Assembly: GCF_025506275.1 (NCBI RefSeq)
Contig: NZ_QYCP01000081.1
Location: 1-64,000, forward strand
Length of the DNA: 64,000 nucleotides
Reading direction: 5' to 3'
Source: Brevibacterium permense
GTDB taxonomy: Bacteria; Actinomycetota; Actinomycetes; Actinomycetales; Brevibacteriaceae
The notes below the pieces were generated by a model, which saw nothing but the letters and a program-made list of their open reading frames with translations, was not told the DNA's origin and did not search any database. A program made the position numbers and the translations under genes. This document shows, piece after piece, positions 24,373-34,384 of the stretch. How positions within the stretch are numbered: the stretch's first letter is position 1; each line of letters begins with the position of its first letter.

Positions 24373-27292
24373 CGCGGCGGTTTCCTTCCGGATCGTAGAA
24401 GACGGGCGAGGTGATCTCGACGTCGACGAGGGTGTCGCCGAAGGGAGACTTGACGATCTCACCTTCGCGGTTGCGGCCGTTCTCGACGAGTGCGAGACCG
24501 AACGGCCGGTCGAGGCTCGGAGAGATATAGGACGAGGTGACGTGTCCGATCATCGGCACCGGTCCGTCCTCCGGTGTGACGGGCGTGCCCGCCGCAATGA
24601 GCTGGGCGCCCTCGGCCAGACGCGTCGTACCGTCGACCGGCAGGACTCCGACGAGGTGCTTGCGGTCCTCGCGGGCCGTGTCGACTCGGGAGTAGGAGCG
24701 TTTGCCGATGAAGTCCTTGACCTTCGAGACGATCCATTCCATGCCCGCGTCCTGCGGGGTCACGGTGCCGTCGGTGTCCTGCCCGACGATGATGAAGCCC
24801 TTCTCGGCACGCAGCACGTGCATGACCTCGGTGCCGTAGGGGGTGATGTCGAACTCGGCACCCGCCTCGGCGACGGCCTCCCAGACGGCCAGCCCGTAGA
24901 ACGTGTCGACGTTGATCTCGAAGGCGAGCTCACCGGAGAACGAGATCCGGCAGATGCGAGCGGGAATGCCGTTCGCCAGGGTGGTCTCACGGAAGCCCAT
25001 GAACTCGAAGGCCTCGTTCGACACGTCGAGGTTCGGGGCGAGCTTGGCGATGACATCGCGCGACCGGGGTCCGGCGACGGCGACGGTCGACCACTGTTCG
25101 GTCACCGAGGTGAAGACGACGTCGAGGTCGGGCCATTCGGTCTGGTGCCATTCCTCGAGCCATTCGAGGACGGTCGCGGCCCCACCGGTGGTCGTCGTCA
25201 TGTAGTAGCGGTCTTCGGCCACGCGCAGGGTCACTCCGTCGTCGAAGACCATTCCGTCGGGCTTGCACATCAGCCCGTACCGGCCCTTGCCGACCTTGAG
25301 CTTCTTGAAGCCGTTCGTGTAGATCTGGCCGAGGAACTCCCCGGCGTCGGCCCCGCGGATCTCGATCTTGCCGAGCGTCGAGGCGTCCTGGAAACCGACG
25401 GATTCGCGCACGGCCTTGCCCTCGCGCAGCACCGCCGCCTCCATGTCCTCACCCGGCTTCGGGTAGTACCAGGGCCGCTTCCACTGACCGACGTCTTCGA
25501 ACACGGCACCGTGGGCGACGTGCCAGGGGTGGATCGAGGTGACCCGGGCCGGGTCGAAGAGTTCACCCTTGCGCCGTCCGGCCAGCGCCGCGAAGGGCAC
25601 CGGGGCGAAGGGGGCGCGGAAGGTCGTGTGCCCGACCTGACCGAGGTCGTCGGCCTCCCCCAGCACCGAGGCGATCGCGCCGATCGCGTTGACCGCTGAG
25701 GTCTTGCCCTGATCGTTCGCCGTCGAGATCGAGGTGTAGCGCTTGATGTGCTCGACCGAGCGCATGCCCGCGCCCATCGCCCGCTGCACATCGGCGACGG
25801 TCTGGTCACGCTGGAAGTCGATGAAGTGAGTGCTCAGGTTCTGGTGATCGTCCTGCGCCGAGGTGACCAGCCACAGCGGGCGCGCCGGGGCGTACGCCAT
25901 CGGCGAGGCGGCGGGGACGGCGAGCGCGGCCGGGAAGCCGGAGCGGTTCGCCGCCTGGTTCCCCGCCTCGGCGCCCTGCCGCAGCGCCGCTTCGAGCGAG
26001 TAGTCCCCAGTCACGGCGCCGACCGTGAACTGGTCGCGCACGGGCTCCGTCGGCACGAAGGCCGCGATGTCGCCGTTCCAGTGGATCTTGCCCTTGCGCT
26101 GACCGTGCAGGTGGATGACCGGCGAATGTCCGCCGGAGACCGCGAGCAGGTCGACGGGAATGCTCTCACCGTTCTCGGCTGCGACGCCGTCGTCATCGAG
26201 TCCGGCGACAGTGATGGCGCTGACCCGTCCGGCTGGCCCTTCACCGGCGGTGCCGGTGACGGCGGAGCCGAGGATGAGCCGGGTGCCCGTGGCCGCGGTG
26301 ACGGATTCAGCGATCGCCGAGGCGGTCGGACGGGAGTCGATGACCGCGGGGACGGTGATGCCTGCCGCGTGGAGGTCTGTGACGAGATCGTAGGCGGAGT
26401 CGTTCGTCGTCGCCACGACCACATCGTCACCGGCGGCCACACCGTAGCGGCCGAGGTAGGTGCGCACGGCCGAGGCCAGCATGATGCCGGGGCGGTCGTT
26501 GTCGGCGAAGACGATCGGACGGTCGTGCGCACCGGTGGCGAGCACGACCTGACCGGCGCGGATGTGCCAGACCTTCTGGCGCACTCCGCGGCCACCGGCC
26601 GCGGCGACGGCGTCGGTGCGGTCTTCGAGAGCGACGAAGTAGTTCGAGTCGTAGCTGCCGAAGACGGTCGTGTTCTTCACGTAGGTGAGCTCTTCGTGCT
26701 CAGCGAACCCGGCGACGGTGGTCTCGACCCAGGCGATGGCGTCGACGCCGTCGATCGTTTCGGCCGTGGCCGGTCCCGCCGACAGCAGCGAGCCGCCGGG
26801 CAGCGATTGGTCGTCGAGGAGCAGGGTGCGCGCACCGGACTTGCCGGCTTCCCGGGCCGCGGCGAGTCCGGCGGGGCCGGCGCCGACGATGAGGACGTCG
26901 GTGTGCACGTGCTTGTGTTCGTAGGTCAGTTCGTCCTGGCCGGGGTCAAGGATGCCGAGTCCGGCGAGGTAGTCGGCCTCGAGCCCTTCGGCGATGGCGA
27001 CGCGGGTGGCGGGCAGCATCGATTCGGAGACGTCTCCGGGGAACCGGGAATGCACGCGCACGAGCGCATTGGACTCCTCGACGCCGGAACCGAGGATGCC
27101 GCGAGCGCGTCCCAGGTAGGTCGAGTTGCCGCAGTCGATGCGGCCGGAGGCGATGAGCGCACTGGCGATCGTGTCACCGGCGAAGCCCGAGCAGGTGGCT
27201 CCGTCGACGGAGAAGTCGATCGGGCGGGTGGTGTCGATGCCGGTGGCAGAGGACAGTCGAGACGCGGAGTGCAGACGGGTGGTGTTCGTCAT
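24365..27292 (-). CDS. soxA: Sarcosine oxidase alpha subunit
   Basis: Largest subunit (975 residues) of the four-part sarcosine oxidase that demethylates sarcosine to glycine, giving 5,10-methylene-THF and H2O2. An N-terminal 2Fe-2S-binding-like domain with [17 protein letters not shown] is followed by an NAD-binding domain ([20 protein letters not shown]). The C-terminal part (about residues 600-970) is a GcvT-like folate-binding domain. The ATG at 27292 overlaps the soxD stop (ATGA); upstream codons in the frame belong to soxD. Confidence 0.96.
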   Translation of the reverse strand: MTNTTRLHSASRLSSATGIDTTRPIDFSVDGATCSGFAGDTIASALIASGRIDCGNSTYLGRARGILGSGVEESNALVRVHSRFPGDVSESMLPATRVAIAEGLEADYLAGLGILDPGQDELTYEHKHVHTDVLIVGAGPAGLAAAREAGKSGARTLLLDDQSLPGGSLLSAGPATAETIDGVDAIAWVETTVAGFAEHEELTYVKNTTVFGSYDSNYFVALEDRTDAVAAAGGRGVRQKVWHIRAGQVVLATGAHDRPIVFADNDRPGIMLASAVRTYLGRYGVAAGDDVVVATTNDSAYDLVTDLHAAGITVPAVIDSRPTASAIAESVTAATGTRLILGSAVTGTAGEGPAGRVSAITVAGLDDDGVAAENGESIPVDLLAVSGGHSPVIHLHGQRKGKIHWNGDIAAFVPTEPVRDQFTVGAVTGDYSLEAALRQGAEAGNQAANRSGFPAALAVPAASPMAYAPARPLWLVTSAQDDHQNLSTHFIDFQRDQTVADVQRAMGAGMRSVEHIKRYTSISTANDQGKTSAVNAIGAIASVLGEADDLGQVGHTTFRAPFAPVPFAALAGRRKGELFDPARVTSIHPWHVAHGAVFEDVGQWKRPWYYPKPGEDMEAAVLREGKAVRESVGFQDASTLGKIEIRGADAGEFLGQIYTNGFKKLKVGKGRYGLMCKPDGMVFDDGVTLRVAEDRYYMTTTTGGAATVLEWLEEWHQTEWPDLDVVFTSVTEQWSTVAVAGPRSRDVIAKLAPNLDVSNEAFEFMGFRETTLANGIPARICRISFSGELAFEINVDTFYGLAVWEAVAEAGAEFDITPYGTEVMHVLRAEKGFIIVGQDTDGTVTPQDAGMEWIVSKVKDFIGKRSYSRVDTAREDRKHLVGVLPVDGTTRLAEGAQLIAAGTPVTPEDGPVPMIGHVTSSYISPSLDRPFGLALVENGRNREGEIVKSPFGDTLVDVEITSPVFYDPEGNRRDG

Positions 27293-27579
27293 CGAACCTC
27301 TCCTTGGGTGTCGGGACGGGGCGAGCCGATCGGGTAGATGGCGGCGAAGTCGTAGGTGGCCGTGTCGCGGACGGCGTTGAACCACTTCCGGCAGCCGGCG
27401 CTGTGGCTCCACATCTCGGCAAAGGCGCCGCGACTGTTCTCACGGTAGAAGAGGTACTCGGCCCATTCCCTGTCGGTCAGGGCGTACGGGTCTTCGGGGT
27501 AGGGAACGTGGGCCTGTCCGCCGTAGTGGAATTCGGTTTCGTCCCTCGGCCCGCAGTTCGGGCAGTGGATGAGCAGCAT
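27289..27579 (-). CDS. soxD: Sarcosine oxidase delta subunit
   Basis: A 96-residue zinc-binding subunit. The four expected zinc ligands are all present: Cys6 and Cys9 (HCPNCG), His59 and Cys63 ([11 protein letters not shown]). The start ATG at 27579 follows GGAAAGAG. It sits 22 bp after soxB and overlaps soxA, the standard order for these operons. Confidence 0.95.
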   Translation of the reverse strand: MLLIHCPNCGPRDETEFHYGGQAHVPYPEDPYALTDREWAEYLFYRENSRGAFAEMWSHSAGCRKWFNAVRDTATYDFAAIYPIGSPRPDTQGEVR

Positions 27580-27601
27580 GTCGGTGTCTCTTTCCTTCCG
27601 C

Positions 27602-28819
27602 TCAGTGGGCCACGGCGGCAGCGCCGTGTTCGTCGATGAGGTGGCCGGTCTCGAAGCGGTCGAGGGCGAAGGGGGCGTTGAGCGAGTGGGGTTCGTCGTT
27701 GGCGATGGTGTGGGCGTAGGTGAAGCCCGCCGCAGGAGTTCCCTTGAACCCGCCGGTGCCCCAGCCGCAGTTGGCGTAGAGTCCGTCGACTTCGGTCTTC
27801 GACACGATCGGTGAGGCGTCGAGGGTGACGTCGACGTTGCCGCCCCAGGTGCGCAGCACATGGGCGCGAGCGAAGATCGGGAACAGTTCGACCGCGGCGG
27901 CGAGCTGCTCCTCGATGACGTGGAAGCCGCCTCGTTGACCGTATCCGTTGTAGGAGTCGACCCCGGCGCCCATGACGAGTTCGCCCTTGTGCGCCTGTGA
28001 GACGTAGACGTGGACGTGGTTGGACATGACCACGGTCGGGTGCACGGGTTCGAAGAGTTCGGAGACCAGGGCCTGCAGCGGGTGGGTCTGGATCGGCAGG
28101 CGGATCCCGGCCATGTCGGCGAGCACCGAGGAGTCACCGGCCACGGCCAGTGCGACCTTCTCGGTGGCGATCGGTCCGCGGTTCGTCTGGACACCGACGA
28201 CCTGATTGCCGATGCGTTCGATGCCGGTGACTTCGCAGTTCTGGATGATGTCGACACCCATTTCGTCGGCCTTGCGGGCGAAGGCCCAGGCGACGTGGTC
28301 GTGCTTGGCGATGCCGGCGCGCGGCTGATAGGTGCCGCCCATCACGGGGTAGCGGAGGTCGTCGCCGATGTTGATGATCGGGCAGACTTCCTTGACCTGC
28401 TTGGGATCGAGCCATTCGGCATCGACGCCGTTGAGCTTGTTCGCATTCACCCGGCGCTGGGATTCGCGCACGTCCTGGAGGGTGTGGGCGAGGTTGAGCA
28501 CGCCGCGCTGGGAGAAGAGGAAGTCGTAGTCGAGCTCTTCGGGCAGCTGCTCCCAGAGCTTGAGGGACTTCTCGTAGATCGCGGCGGATTCGTCCCAGAG
28601 GTAGTTCGATCGGATGATCGTCGTGTTGCGGGCCATATTGCCCCCGGCGAGCCAACCCCTCTCAAGAATGGCGATGTTCGTCATTCCGTGGTTCTTCGCC
28701 AGGTAGTAGGCGGTGGCGAGTCCGTGTCCGCCGCCGCCGACGATGACGGCTTCGTAGGACTTCTTCGGCTCCGGATTGCGCCACAGGAAGTCGGGGTGTT
28801 CGGGAAGCTGGTCAGCCAT
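27602..28819 (-). CDS. soxB: Sarcosine oxidase beta subunit
   Basis: Flavin subunit of 405 residues where sarcosine is oxidised. The FAD motif is [19 protein letters not shown]. His175 in AKHDHVAW falls at the residue that carries covalent FMN in the Corynebacterium enzyme, as I recall it. Its start codon overlaps the glyA stop by one base. Confidence 0.96.
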   Translation of the reverse strand: MADQLPEHPDFLWRNPEPKKSYEAVIVGGGGHGLATAYYLAKNHGMTNIAILERGWLAGGNMARNTTIIRSNYLWDESAAIYEKSLKLWEQLPEELDYDFLFSQRGVLNLAHTLQDVRESQRRVNANKLNGVDAEWLDPKQVKEVCPIINIGDDLRYPVMGGTYQPRAGIAKHDHVAWAFARKADEMGVDIIQNCEVTGIERIGNQVVGVQTNRGPIATEKVALAVAGDSSVLADMAGIRLPIQTHPLQALVSELFEPVHPTVVMSNHVHVYVSQAHKGELVMGAGVDSYNGYGQRGGFHVIEEQLAAAVELFPIFARAHVLRTWGGNVDVTLDASPIVSKTEVDGLYANCGWGTGGFKGTPAAGFTYAHTIANDEPHSLNAPFALDRFETGHLIDEHGAAAVAH

Positions 28820-30210
28820 CAGCGTGCTCCGATCTCGGTGAGAGTGGGGTACAGGGGGTGGTCGTTCGCCAGTCGGGTGACGCGTTCGCTCAGTTCGGCG
28901 AGGGTCTCCGGGCTCGCGCCGTTCTCATCCGTGCCGGCTTTGAGCACCTCGGCGATGATGTCGGCTGCTTCGGCGAATGCTTCGCTGCCGAATCCGCGGC
29001 TGGCGAGCGCCGGGGTGCCGATCCGCAGACCGGAGGTGACCATCGGTGGTCGGGGGTCGTCGGGGACGGCGTTGCGGTTGACGGTGATGCCGATCTGGGC
29101 GAGCATATCTTCGGCCTGGGCCCCATCGAGGGTCGAGTTGCGCAGATCGACGAGGACGAGGTGGACGTCGGTGCCGCCGGTGAGGACGGAGATTCCGCGT
29201 TCGGCGACGTCGTCTTCGGTCAGGCGGCGGGCGAGTTCGCCGGCCCCGGCCAGGGTCCGCTTCTGCTTGTCGACGAAGGTGTCGGTGGCGGCGAGCCCGA
29301 AGGCCACGGCCTTGCCGGCGATGACGTGCTCGAGGGGTCCACCCTGCTGTCCGGGGAAGACGGCGGAGTTGATCTTCTTCGCGATGTCCGCGTCATTGGT
29401 GAGGATGATGCCGCCTCGGGGACCGCCGAGGGTCTTGTGCGTCGTCGACGACACGACGTGGGCGTGCGGGACCGGTGAGGGGTGGAGTCCGGCGGCGACG
29501 AGACCGGCGAAGTGGGCCATGTCGACCATGAGGTAGGCACCGACCGAGTCGGCGATGCGGCGGAACTCGGCGAAGTCGAGCTGTCGGGTGTAGGCCGACC
29601 AGCCTGCGACGATGAGCTTCGGCTGGTGCTCGTGGGCGAGGCGTTCGACCTCGGCCATGTCGACGCGTCCGGTCTCGACGTCGAGGCCGTAGGGGACGAT
29701 CGAGTAGAGGCGACCGGAGAAGTTGATCTTCATTCCGTGGGTGAGGTGGCCGCCATGGGCGAGGTTGAGGCCGAGGACGGTGTCGCCGGGACGGATGAGT
29801 GCGTGCATGACCGAGGCGTTGGCCTGGGCGCCGGAGTGCGGCTGGACATTTGCGTACTCGGCACCGAAAAGTGCCTTGACGCGGTCGATGGCGATGCGTT
29901 CGATCTCATCAACGTGTTCGCAGCCGCCGTAGTAGCGGCGTCCCGGGTAGCCCTCGGCGTACTTGTTCGTGAGCACCGACCCTTGAGCTTCCATGACGGC
30001 CGAGGCGGTGTGGTTCTCCGAGGCGATCATCTCCAGGCCCTCGCGCTGCCGGGCCAGTTCGGCGTCGATGAATCCGGCGATCTGCGGATCGAGTTCAGCG
30101 ATCGAGGTGCTCAGTTCGACGGGTTCACGGCTGGGGAAGGCCCCAGCGGAAGCGCCCGTCGGGGCACTGGCCGTGCCGGCTTCGGCGGGATTGGCGAGTT
30201 GCTCTGTCAT
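28819..30210 (-). CDS. glyA: Serine hydroxymethyltransferase
   Basis: PLP enzyme joining glycine and 5,10-methylene-THF to serine. The PLP lysine lies in [14 protein letters not shown]. At 463 residues it is longer than E. coli GlyA by an Ala/Pro-rich N-terminal tail of about 35 residues. The ATG at 30210 follows AAGGAG. First gene of the operon glyA-soxBDAG-sdaA-purU, so it uses both products of sarcosine oxidase at once. Probably a second, catabolic SHMT beside a housekeeping copy elsewhere (inference). Confidence 0.95.
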   Translation of the reverse strand: MTEQLANPAEAGTASAPTGASAGAFPSREPVELSTSIAELDPQIAGFIDAELARQREGLEMIASENHTASAVMEAQGSVLTNKYAEGYPGRRYYGGCEHVDEIERIAIDRVKALFGAEYANVQPHSGAQANASVMHALIRPGDTVLGLNLAHGGHLTHGMKINFSGRLYSIVPYGLDVETGRVDMAEVERLAHEHQPKLIVAGWSAYTRQLDFAEFRRIADSVGAYLMVDMAHFAGLVAAGLHPSPVPHAHVVSSTTHKTLGGPRGGIILTNDADIAKKINSAVFPGQQGGPLEHVIAGKAVAFGLAATDTFVDKQKRTLAGAGELARRLTEDDVAERGISVLTGGTDVHLVLVDLRNSTLDGAQAEDMLAQIGITVNRNAVPDDPRPPMVTSGLRIGTPALASRGFGSEAFAEAADIIAEVLKAGTDENGASPETLAELSERVTRLANDHPLYPTLTEIGAR

Positions 30211-30255
30211 GGATCTCCTTCGACCTGTCGCGATCAGCTCTTCCCGACTGATCGG

Positions 30256-30270
30256 CAACTAATATATCAG
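30256..30270. promoter_or_regulatory. GntR-type operator at the glyA-sox promoter
   Basis: CAACTAATATATCAG matches, in reverse orientation, the site at 31131-31145 (complement CAACTGATATATCAC). The shared core is the palindrome TGATATATCA with one change here. On the - strand TATATT inside it could be the -10 box of the glyA operon. The divergent GntR gene starts 77 bp away. Confidence 0.6.
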
Positions 30271-30346
30271 ATGCGTTCCTGTAGTGTAGGCAGAGAATTC
30301 CAGCCGATGCAATACATTTGCCGCAGAGATTATGAGGGGTCTTCTC

Positions 30347-31009
30347 ATGAGCACATCCGCCGACGCGACGTCACCGACGACGTCCTTGGCGAATCACGCC
30401 TATGAGATCCTGCGGCACCGGCTCATCATGCTCGACATCGCTCCGGGCGATCCGATCAACGAGGCGGCCCTCAGCGCCGAGCTCGAGGTCGGCCGCACGC
30501 CGATCCGCGAGGCCCTCAAACGACTCGAACGCGATCATCTCGTCGTGTCCTATCCACGGCGCGGCACCTTCGCCACCAACGTCGACCTCACCGACCTGTC
30601 GACGATCTCCGAGATGCGCGAAGCACTCGAGCCCATCGCCGCCAGGCGCGCGGCTCGCAACCTCACGCCGGAGCGTCGCGCGGATTTCACTGCCGCGATC
30701 GCCGATCTCAAGGCACTTGAGGCGACCGACGAGCAGCGCACCCTCATGGAACGCGATCTCGACGTCCACCGCCTCATCTACAGCTCGGTGGACAATCCGC
30801 ACCTATCGGAGACCCTCATCCGCCTCGACGACCTGGCCACCCGAATCTGGTGTCTCGTCATCCCGGGGATCCCGGATCTCGTCACTCACATCCGCGAGCA
30901 CATCGATCTGCTCGAAGCGATCCTCGACGGCGATGAGGAGACTGTCGCCGCCCGCGCCGCCGAGCACGTCCGCGAGTTCGACAAGACCGTCCGCTCCACC
31001 CTGCGCTGA
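30347..31009 (+). CDS. GntR-family regulator (FCD type) of the sarcosine operon
   Basis: A 220-residue regulator with winged helix (GDPINEAALSAELEVGRTPI, REALKRLERDHLVV) and FCD domain (DLDVHRLIYSSVDNPHLSE, then IREHIDLLEAILDGDEE). The ATG at 30347 follows GAGGGG with 7-nt spacing; an upstream ATG at 30332 is weaker. It is divergent from glyA and followed by a transporter gene; both flanking promoters carry the same palindrome, so it probably represses or activates both in response to sarcosine, glycine or creatine. Confidence 0.87.
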   Translation: MSTSADATSPTTSLANHAYEILRHRLIMLDIAPGDPINEAALSAELEVGRTPIREALKRLERDHLVVSYPRRGTFATNVDLTDLSTISEMREALEPIAARRAARNLTPERRADFTAAIADLKALEATDEQRTLMERDLDVHRLIYSSVDNPHLSETLIRLDDLATRIWCLVIPGIPDLVTHIREHIDLLEAILDGDEETVAARAAEHVREFDKTVRSTLR

Positions 31010-31093
31010 GGTCCCACTTCACCCGCTCACAGCCCCAGACCCCGCTGGAAGCCAGCCGCCCGGAGCCGCACCCTGACTGAACCTCGACCGTCT

Positions 31094-31145
31094 TTGACGT
31101 GATCACTTTCACACGATAACGTGCATGAATGTGATATATCAGTTG
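31094..31145 (+). promoter_or_regulatory. Promoter and GntR-type site before the YkvI-like gene
   Basis: TTGACG (31094-31099) and TAACGT (31117-31122), 17 bp apart, make a likely promoter. The downstream site GTGATATATCAGTTG (31131-31145) contains the perfect palindrome TGATATATCA and matches the glyA-side site. A GTGATCAC palindrome (31099-31106) lies between the boxes. Confidence 0.55.
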
Positions 31146-31195
31146 TCGACCTGACTCCGTCGACCACCTCATTCCCTCAACGACGAAGGACTTCC

Positions 31196-32317
31196 ATGGC
31201 TGACTCCTCCACCGCCACCAATCTGGCCACGACCGAGAAGACCAGCATTCTGCGGGTCATCACCTATGCCGGGGCGATCATCGCGTTCCTCATCGGTTCG
31301 GGCTTCGCCACCGGCCAAGAGATCCTCCAGTACTACGCGTCCTACGGCTTCTGGGGCGTCTTCGGCACCGGCCTCCTGGTGCTCGTGCTCATCTCCTATG
31401 TGGCCGTCGAGCTCTTCCTCACGGGCAGGCGGGAGCAGTTCGAGAAACCCTCACACGTCTTCTATTACTACGGCGGAAAATACCTCGGCACGTTCTTCGA
31501 CTACTTCTCGATCCTCTTCGTCTTCCTCTCGTTCACCGTGATGATCTCCGGCGCCGGCGCGGTCTTCGAGGAGCATTACGGACTGTCGAAGTTCATCGGC
31601 GGGATCGCCCTGGCCGCCGTCGTCTGCGCCACCGTGTGGTTCGGGTTGACCAGCCTCGTCGACGTCATCGGCAAGATCGGCCCGGTCATCGTCGTCGTCG
31701 CGATCGCCCTCGGCGTCTACGGCATCATGCGCGACCCCGCAGGCATCTCCACCGGGGTCGAGATCCTGCCGAGCCTTGATGTCACGCAGGCGTCCTCGAA
31801 CTGGTTCCTCTCCGGACTGTCCTATGTCGGATTCTGCATGCTCTGGCTCGCGGCGTTCCTCGCCGCCCTCGGCAAGACCGTGAAGAACCGGCGCGAGGCC
31901 ACGGCCGGCGGCTTCGTCGGAGGCATTGCGTTCTCTCTGGCCTGCATGGTCGTCGGACTCGGTCTGCTCGCCAACATCGGCGAGGTCTTCGACGCCGAGA
32001 TCCCGATGCTCGTCCTCGCCAGCAGTCTCGGACCGTGGGTAGGGGCACTCATCTCCGTGATGATCCTCGCCGGGATCTACACGACGGCGATTCCGCTGCT
32101 GTGGACTGTGTCATCGCGCTTTTTCGACGACAAGACGAAGAAGTTCAAGTACGTCACGATCGCCCTTGCCGTTCTCGGAACGATCATCGGCCTCATCCTG
32201 CCGTTCTCGCAGATGGTCAACATCGTCTACGTCATCAACGGCTACGTCGGCATCGTCCTCCTCATGCTGATGATCGTCCGCACGATCCGCCACGTGGCCA
32301 CCCGTCCTGCCGGTTGA
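31196..32317 (+). CDS. YkvI-like membrane transporter
   Basis: Membrane protein of 373 residues with about ten hydrophobic helices. The N-terminal ITYAGAIIAFLIGSGFATGQ is the hallmark of the Bacillus YkvI family, related to the amino acid-polyamine-cation transporters. The ATG at 31196 follows GAAGGA. It stands next to the GntR gene and shares its operator with the sarcosine operon, so uptake of sarcosine, glycine betaine or a related compound is a reasonable inference. No substrate is established for the family. Confidence 0.8.
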   Translation: MADSSTATNLATTEKTSILRVITYAGAIIAFLIGSGFATGQEILQYYASYGFWGVFGTGLLVLVLISYVAVELFLTGRREQFEKPSHVFYYYGGKYLGTFFDYFSILFVFLSFTVMISGAGAVFEEHYGLSKFIGGIALAAVVCATVWFGLTSLVDVIGKIGPVIVVVAIALGVYGIMRDPAGISTGVEILPSLDVTQASSNWFLSGLSYVGFCMLWLAAFLAALGKTVKNRREATAGGFVGGIAFSLACMVVGLGLLANIGEVFDAEIPMLVLASSLGPWVGALISVMILAGIYTTAIPLLWTVSSRFFDDKTKKFKYVTIALAVLGTIIGLILPFSQMVNIVYVINGYVGIVLLMLMIVRTIRHVATRPAG

Positions 32318-32335
32318 GCCCTCGCCGAAGCTTCG

Positions 32336-33034
32336 TTACCGCTTTGAGTCACCGAGGCGCAGCGAGACCCGCTCCGCTGCCTGCACACATTGATTGGCGA
32401 GCTCGGCGATGCGGGTGGCATCTGTACGAAACTTCGGTGCGGCGATGAGGACAGCCGCGACCACCTCGCCGCGATGATCGTACACGGGCGCGGCAATGCC
32501 GACCTCGTGCGGTGAGGTCTCGGCATCATTGAGGGCATAAGCGGGACCAGTGGCGCGTTCCGCACCGCAGCTGGCGTCGCGGAACACCTTCACCGAGGCA
32601 CTGCCTTCCGTCCGATACCGAGACCCCAGGCTGGACGTGTGCTTCACTGGCTCAGGACTGGGCACTTGTTCGACGGTGACCGCCTCGGCACCGTCCCATA
32701 CCATCAACGCACTCGTCTCCGACGTGGCCCGCGTGAGTGACTGCAGGATCGGATACGCTGCTCGTCGGACATCGAGATCGGCCAGCAGGGGGCCGGCGAT
32801 CGCAATGATGCCCAGCCCAAGTCGATACCGCTTGGAAGGAGCTTGTTCAACGATGCCCTCCTGCTCGAGTGAGGCGAGAATCCGCGACACCGAGCTTTTG
32901 TGCAGCCCCACGCGCGGTGCGATCTCGGTAACACCGAGCTCCTGCCTATCCGGCGCGAAACAGCGCAGGATGGCGACGGTGTTTTCGATGACCGAGGCAC
33001 CGCGGCGTGGGTTGTCAGGCGATTGTCGAGGCAT
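32336..33034 (-). CDS. IclR-family regulator of the creatinase operon
   Basis: A 232-residue IclR protein: winged helix (IENTVAILRCFAPDRQELGV, GLHKSSVSRILASLEQEGIV) and effector domain. Start ATG at 33034 (MPRQSPDNPRRG). It follows creatinase by 28 bp on the same strand, so it is the third gene of the transporter-creatinase-iclR unit. It ends 18 bp from the convergent YkvI-like gene. It likely controls the promoter at about 35.8 kb. Confidence 0.87.
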   Translation of the reverse strand: MPRQSPDNPRRGASVIENTVAILRCFAPDRQELGVTEIAPRVGLHKSSVSRILASLEQEGIVEQAPSKRYRLGLGIIAIAGPLLADLDVRRAAYPILQSLTRATSETSALMVWDGAEAVTVEQVPSPEPVKHTSSLGSRYRTEGSASVKVFRDASCGAERATGPAYALNDAETSPHEVGIAAPVYDHRGEVVAAVLIAAPKFRTDATRIAELANQCVQAAERVSLRLGDSKR

Positions 33035-33062
33035 GGTGTGAGTATATTCGGCGGCGGGGGCC

Positions 33063-34316
33063 TCAGGCGGGAACGATGTTGTGTTCGGCCCCGAACGGGA
33101 ACTTCGTGATGTCCTCGGACCCGTTCTCCCCGACGACGATGATGTCATGTTCGCGGTATCCGCCGGCACCCGGCTGCCCCTCGGGAATGGTGATCATCGG
33201 CTCCATAGAGATGACCATTCCCGGCTCGATGACGGTGTCGATGTCTTCTCTCAGTTCGAGACCGGCCTCGCGCCCGTAGTAGTGGCTGAGCACTCCGAAT
33301 GAGTGTCCGTACCCGAAGGTGCGGTTTTCGAAGAGTCCGTGTTCGAAGTAGATCTCATTGAGTTCGGCGGCGATGTCCTTGCACACGGCGCCGGGCCTGA
33401 TGAGTTCGATTCCGCGTTTGTGCACTTCGACGTTGACGTTCCACAGCTCGAGCGACCGGGCATCGGGCTCTCCGTAGAAGAGCGTGCGCTCCAGAGCGGT
33501 GTAATAGCCGGTCGGCATGGCGAAGCAGTTCAGGCTGAGGATGTCACCTTTTCGGATCTTCCGGGTCGTCGCCCAATTGTGCGCGCCATCGGTGTTGATA
33601 CCCGATTGGAACCACACCCAGGTGTCACGGATTTCCTGGTCGGGGAACGTCCTAGCAATCTCATGAGTCATCGCCTCGGTGCCGATGAGCGCGAGTTCGT
33701 ACTCGCTGATGCCTTCGGTGATAGTGGCCTTAATCGCCTCACCGCCGAGGTCGCCGATTCGAGCGCTGTGCTTGATCACCTCGATCTCCTCGGGTGACTT
33801 GATCATCCGCTGGCGCATCGACTCCTTCGAGATGTCGACGAGTTCCACTGCCGGGAAGGCATCTTGGAGCCTGTTGCGATTCTCAAGGGGCAAGTTGTCA
33901 TCTTCGACGCCAAGACGGCGCGGGTTGCCGATCCCACGCTGACGCAGGCCCTCCTGAATCGCGTAGTAGTAGTTGTCACGACGCCAATCCGTGTACACGA
34001 TGTTTTCCCCGTAGCTGGTCCGCCACGGCATGCCTGCATCGATGTTCGCGGTGATCGTCACCGTGTCGTCGGCCGTGACGACCATGGCATATGAGCGACC
34101 GAAGTACGTGAAGAGGAAGTCCGAGTAGTACTTGATGTTGTGATACGAGGTGAGGACAACTGCGTCGAGCTTCTTCTCGGCCATAATGGCGCGCAGCCCG
34201 GTCAGTCTCCGCTCCATCTCCGCGTCGGAGAAGGTGAGCGGAGTCTTGGATCCGTTGTGGAGGACCTTGAGCCGTTCAAGGTCAGCGACGGAGGCGTTGT
34301 CAGCAATGGTGGTCAT
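33063..34316 (-). CDS. Creatinase (creatine amidinohydrolase)
   Basis: Pita-bread-fold hydrolase splitting creatine into sarcosine and urea. Compared from memory with Pseudomonas creatinase, it shares TSYHNIKYYSDFLFTYFGR (substrate-binding Phe/Arg), NIVYTDWRRDNYYYAIQEGL and the catalytic His in GINTDGAHN (His246). Metal ligands of M24 aminopeptidases are not conserved, as expected for creatinase. The ATG at 34316 follows AGGAG. A general Xaa-Pro peptidase is the alternative, but the creatinase blocks and the sarcosine operon next door argue against it. Confidence 0.9.
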   Translation of the reverse strand: MTTIADNASVADLERLKVLHNGSKTPLTFSDAEMERRLTGLRAIMAEKKLDAVVLTSYHNIKYYSDFLFTYFGRSYAMVVTADDTVTITANIDAGMPWRTSYGENIVYTDWRRDNYYYAIQEGLRQRGIGNPRRLGVEDDNLPLENRNRLQDAFPAVELVDISKESMRQRMIKSPEEIEVIKHSARIGDLGGEAIKATITEGISEYELALIGTEAMTHEIARTFPDQEIRDTWVWFQSGINTDGAHNWATTRKIRKGDILSLNCFAMPTGYYTALERTLFYGEPDARSLELWNVNVEVHKRGIELIRPGAVCKDIAAELNEIYFEHGLFENRTFGYGHSFGVLSHYYGREAGLELREDIDTVIEPGMVISMEPMITIPEGQPGAGGYREHDIIVVGENGSEDITKFPFGAEHNIVPA

Positions 34317-34384
34317 GGGGTTCTCCTATTCGTTCGGTACCACTGCCTCGATACAGCAGCGGCGTGGTGGGGTTCTGGACGACT

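Noticed and set aside
25748-27337. 529-codon + strand frame opposite soxA
   Set aside because: Shadow of soxA; Gly/Asp/Val-rich with no recognisable fold.
31099-31106. GTGATCAC palindrome taken as a CRP/GlxR site
   Set aside because: It is only 8 bp and does not fit the 16-bp TGTGA-N6-TCACA spacing.
33063-34316. Reading the creatinase gene as a general Xaa-Pro aminopeptidase
   Set aside because: Metal-binding residues of the peptidases are not evident, the creatine-binding blocks are, and the neighbours degrade sarcosine.
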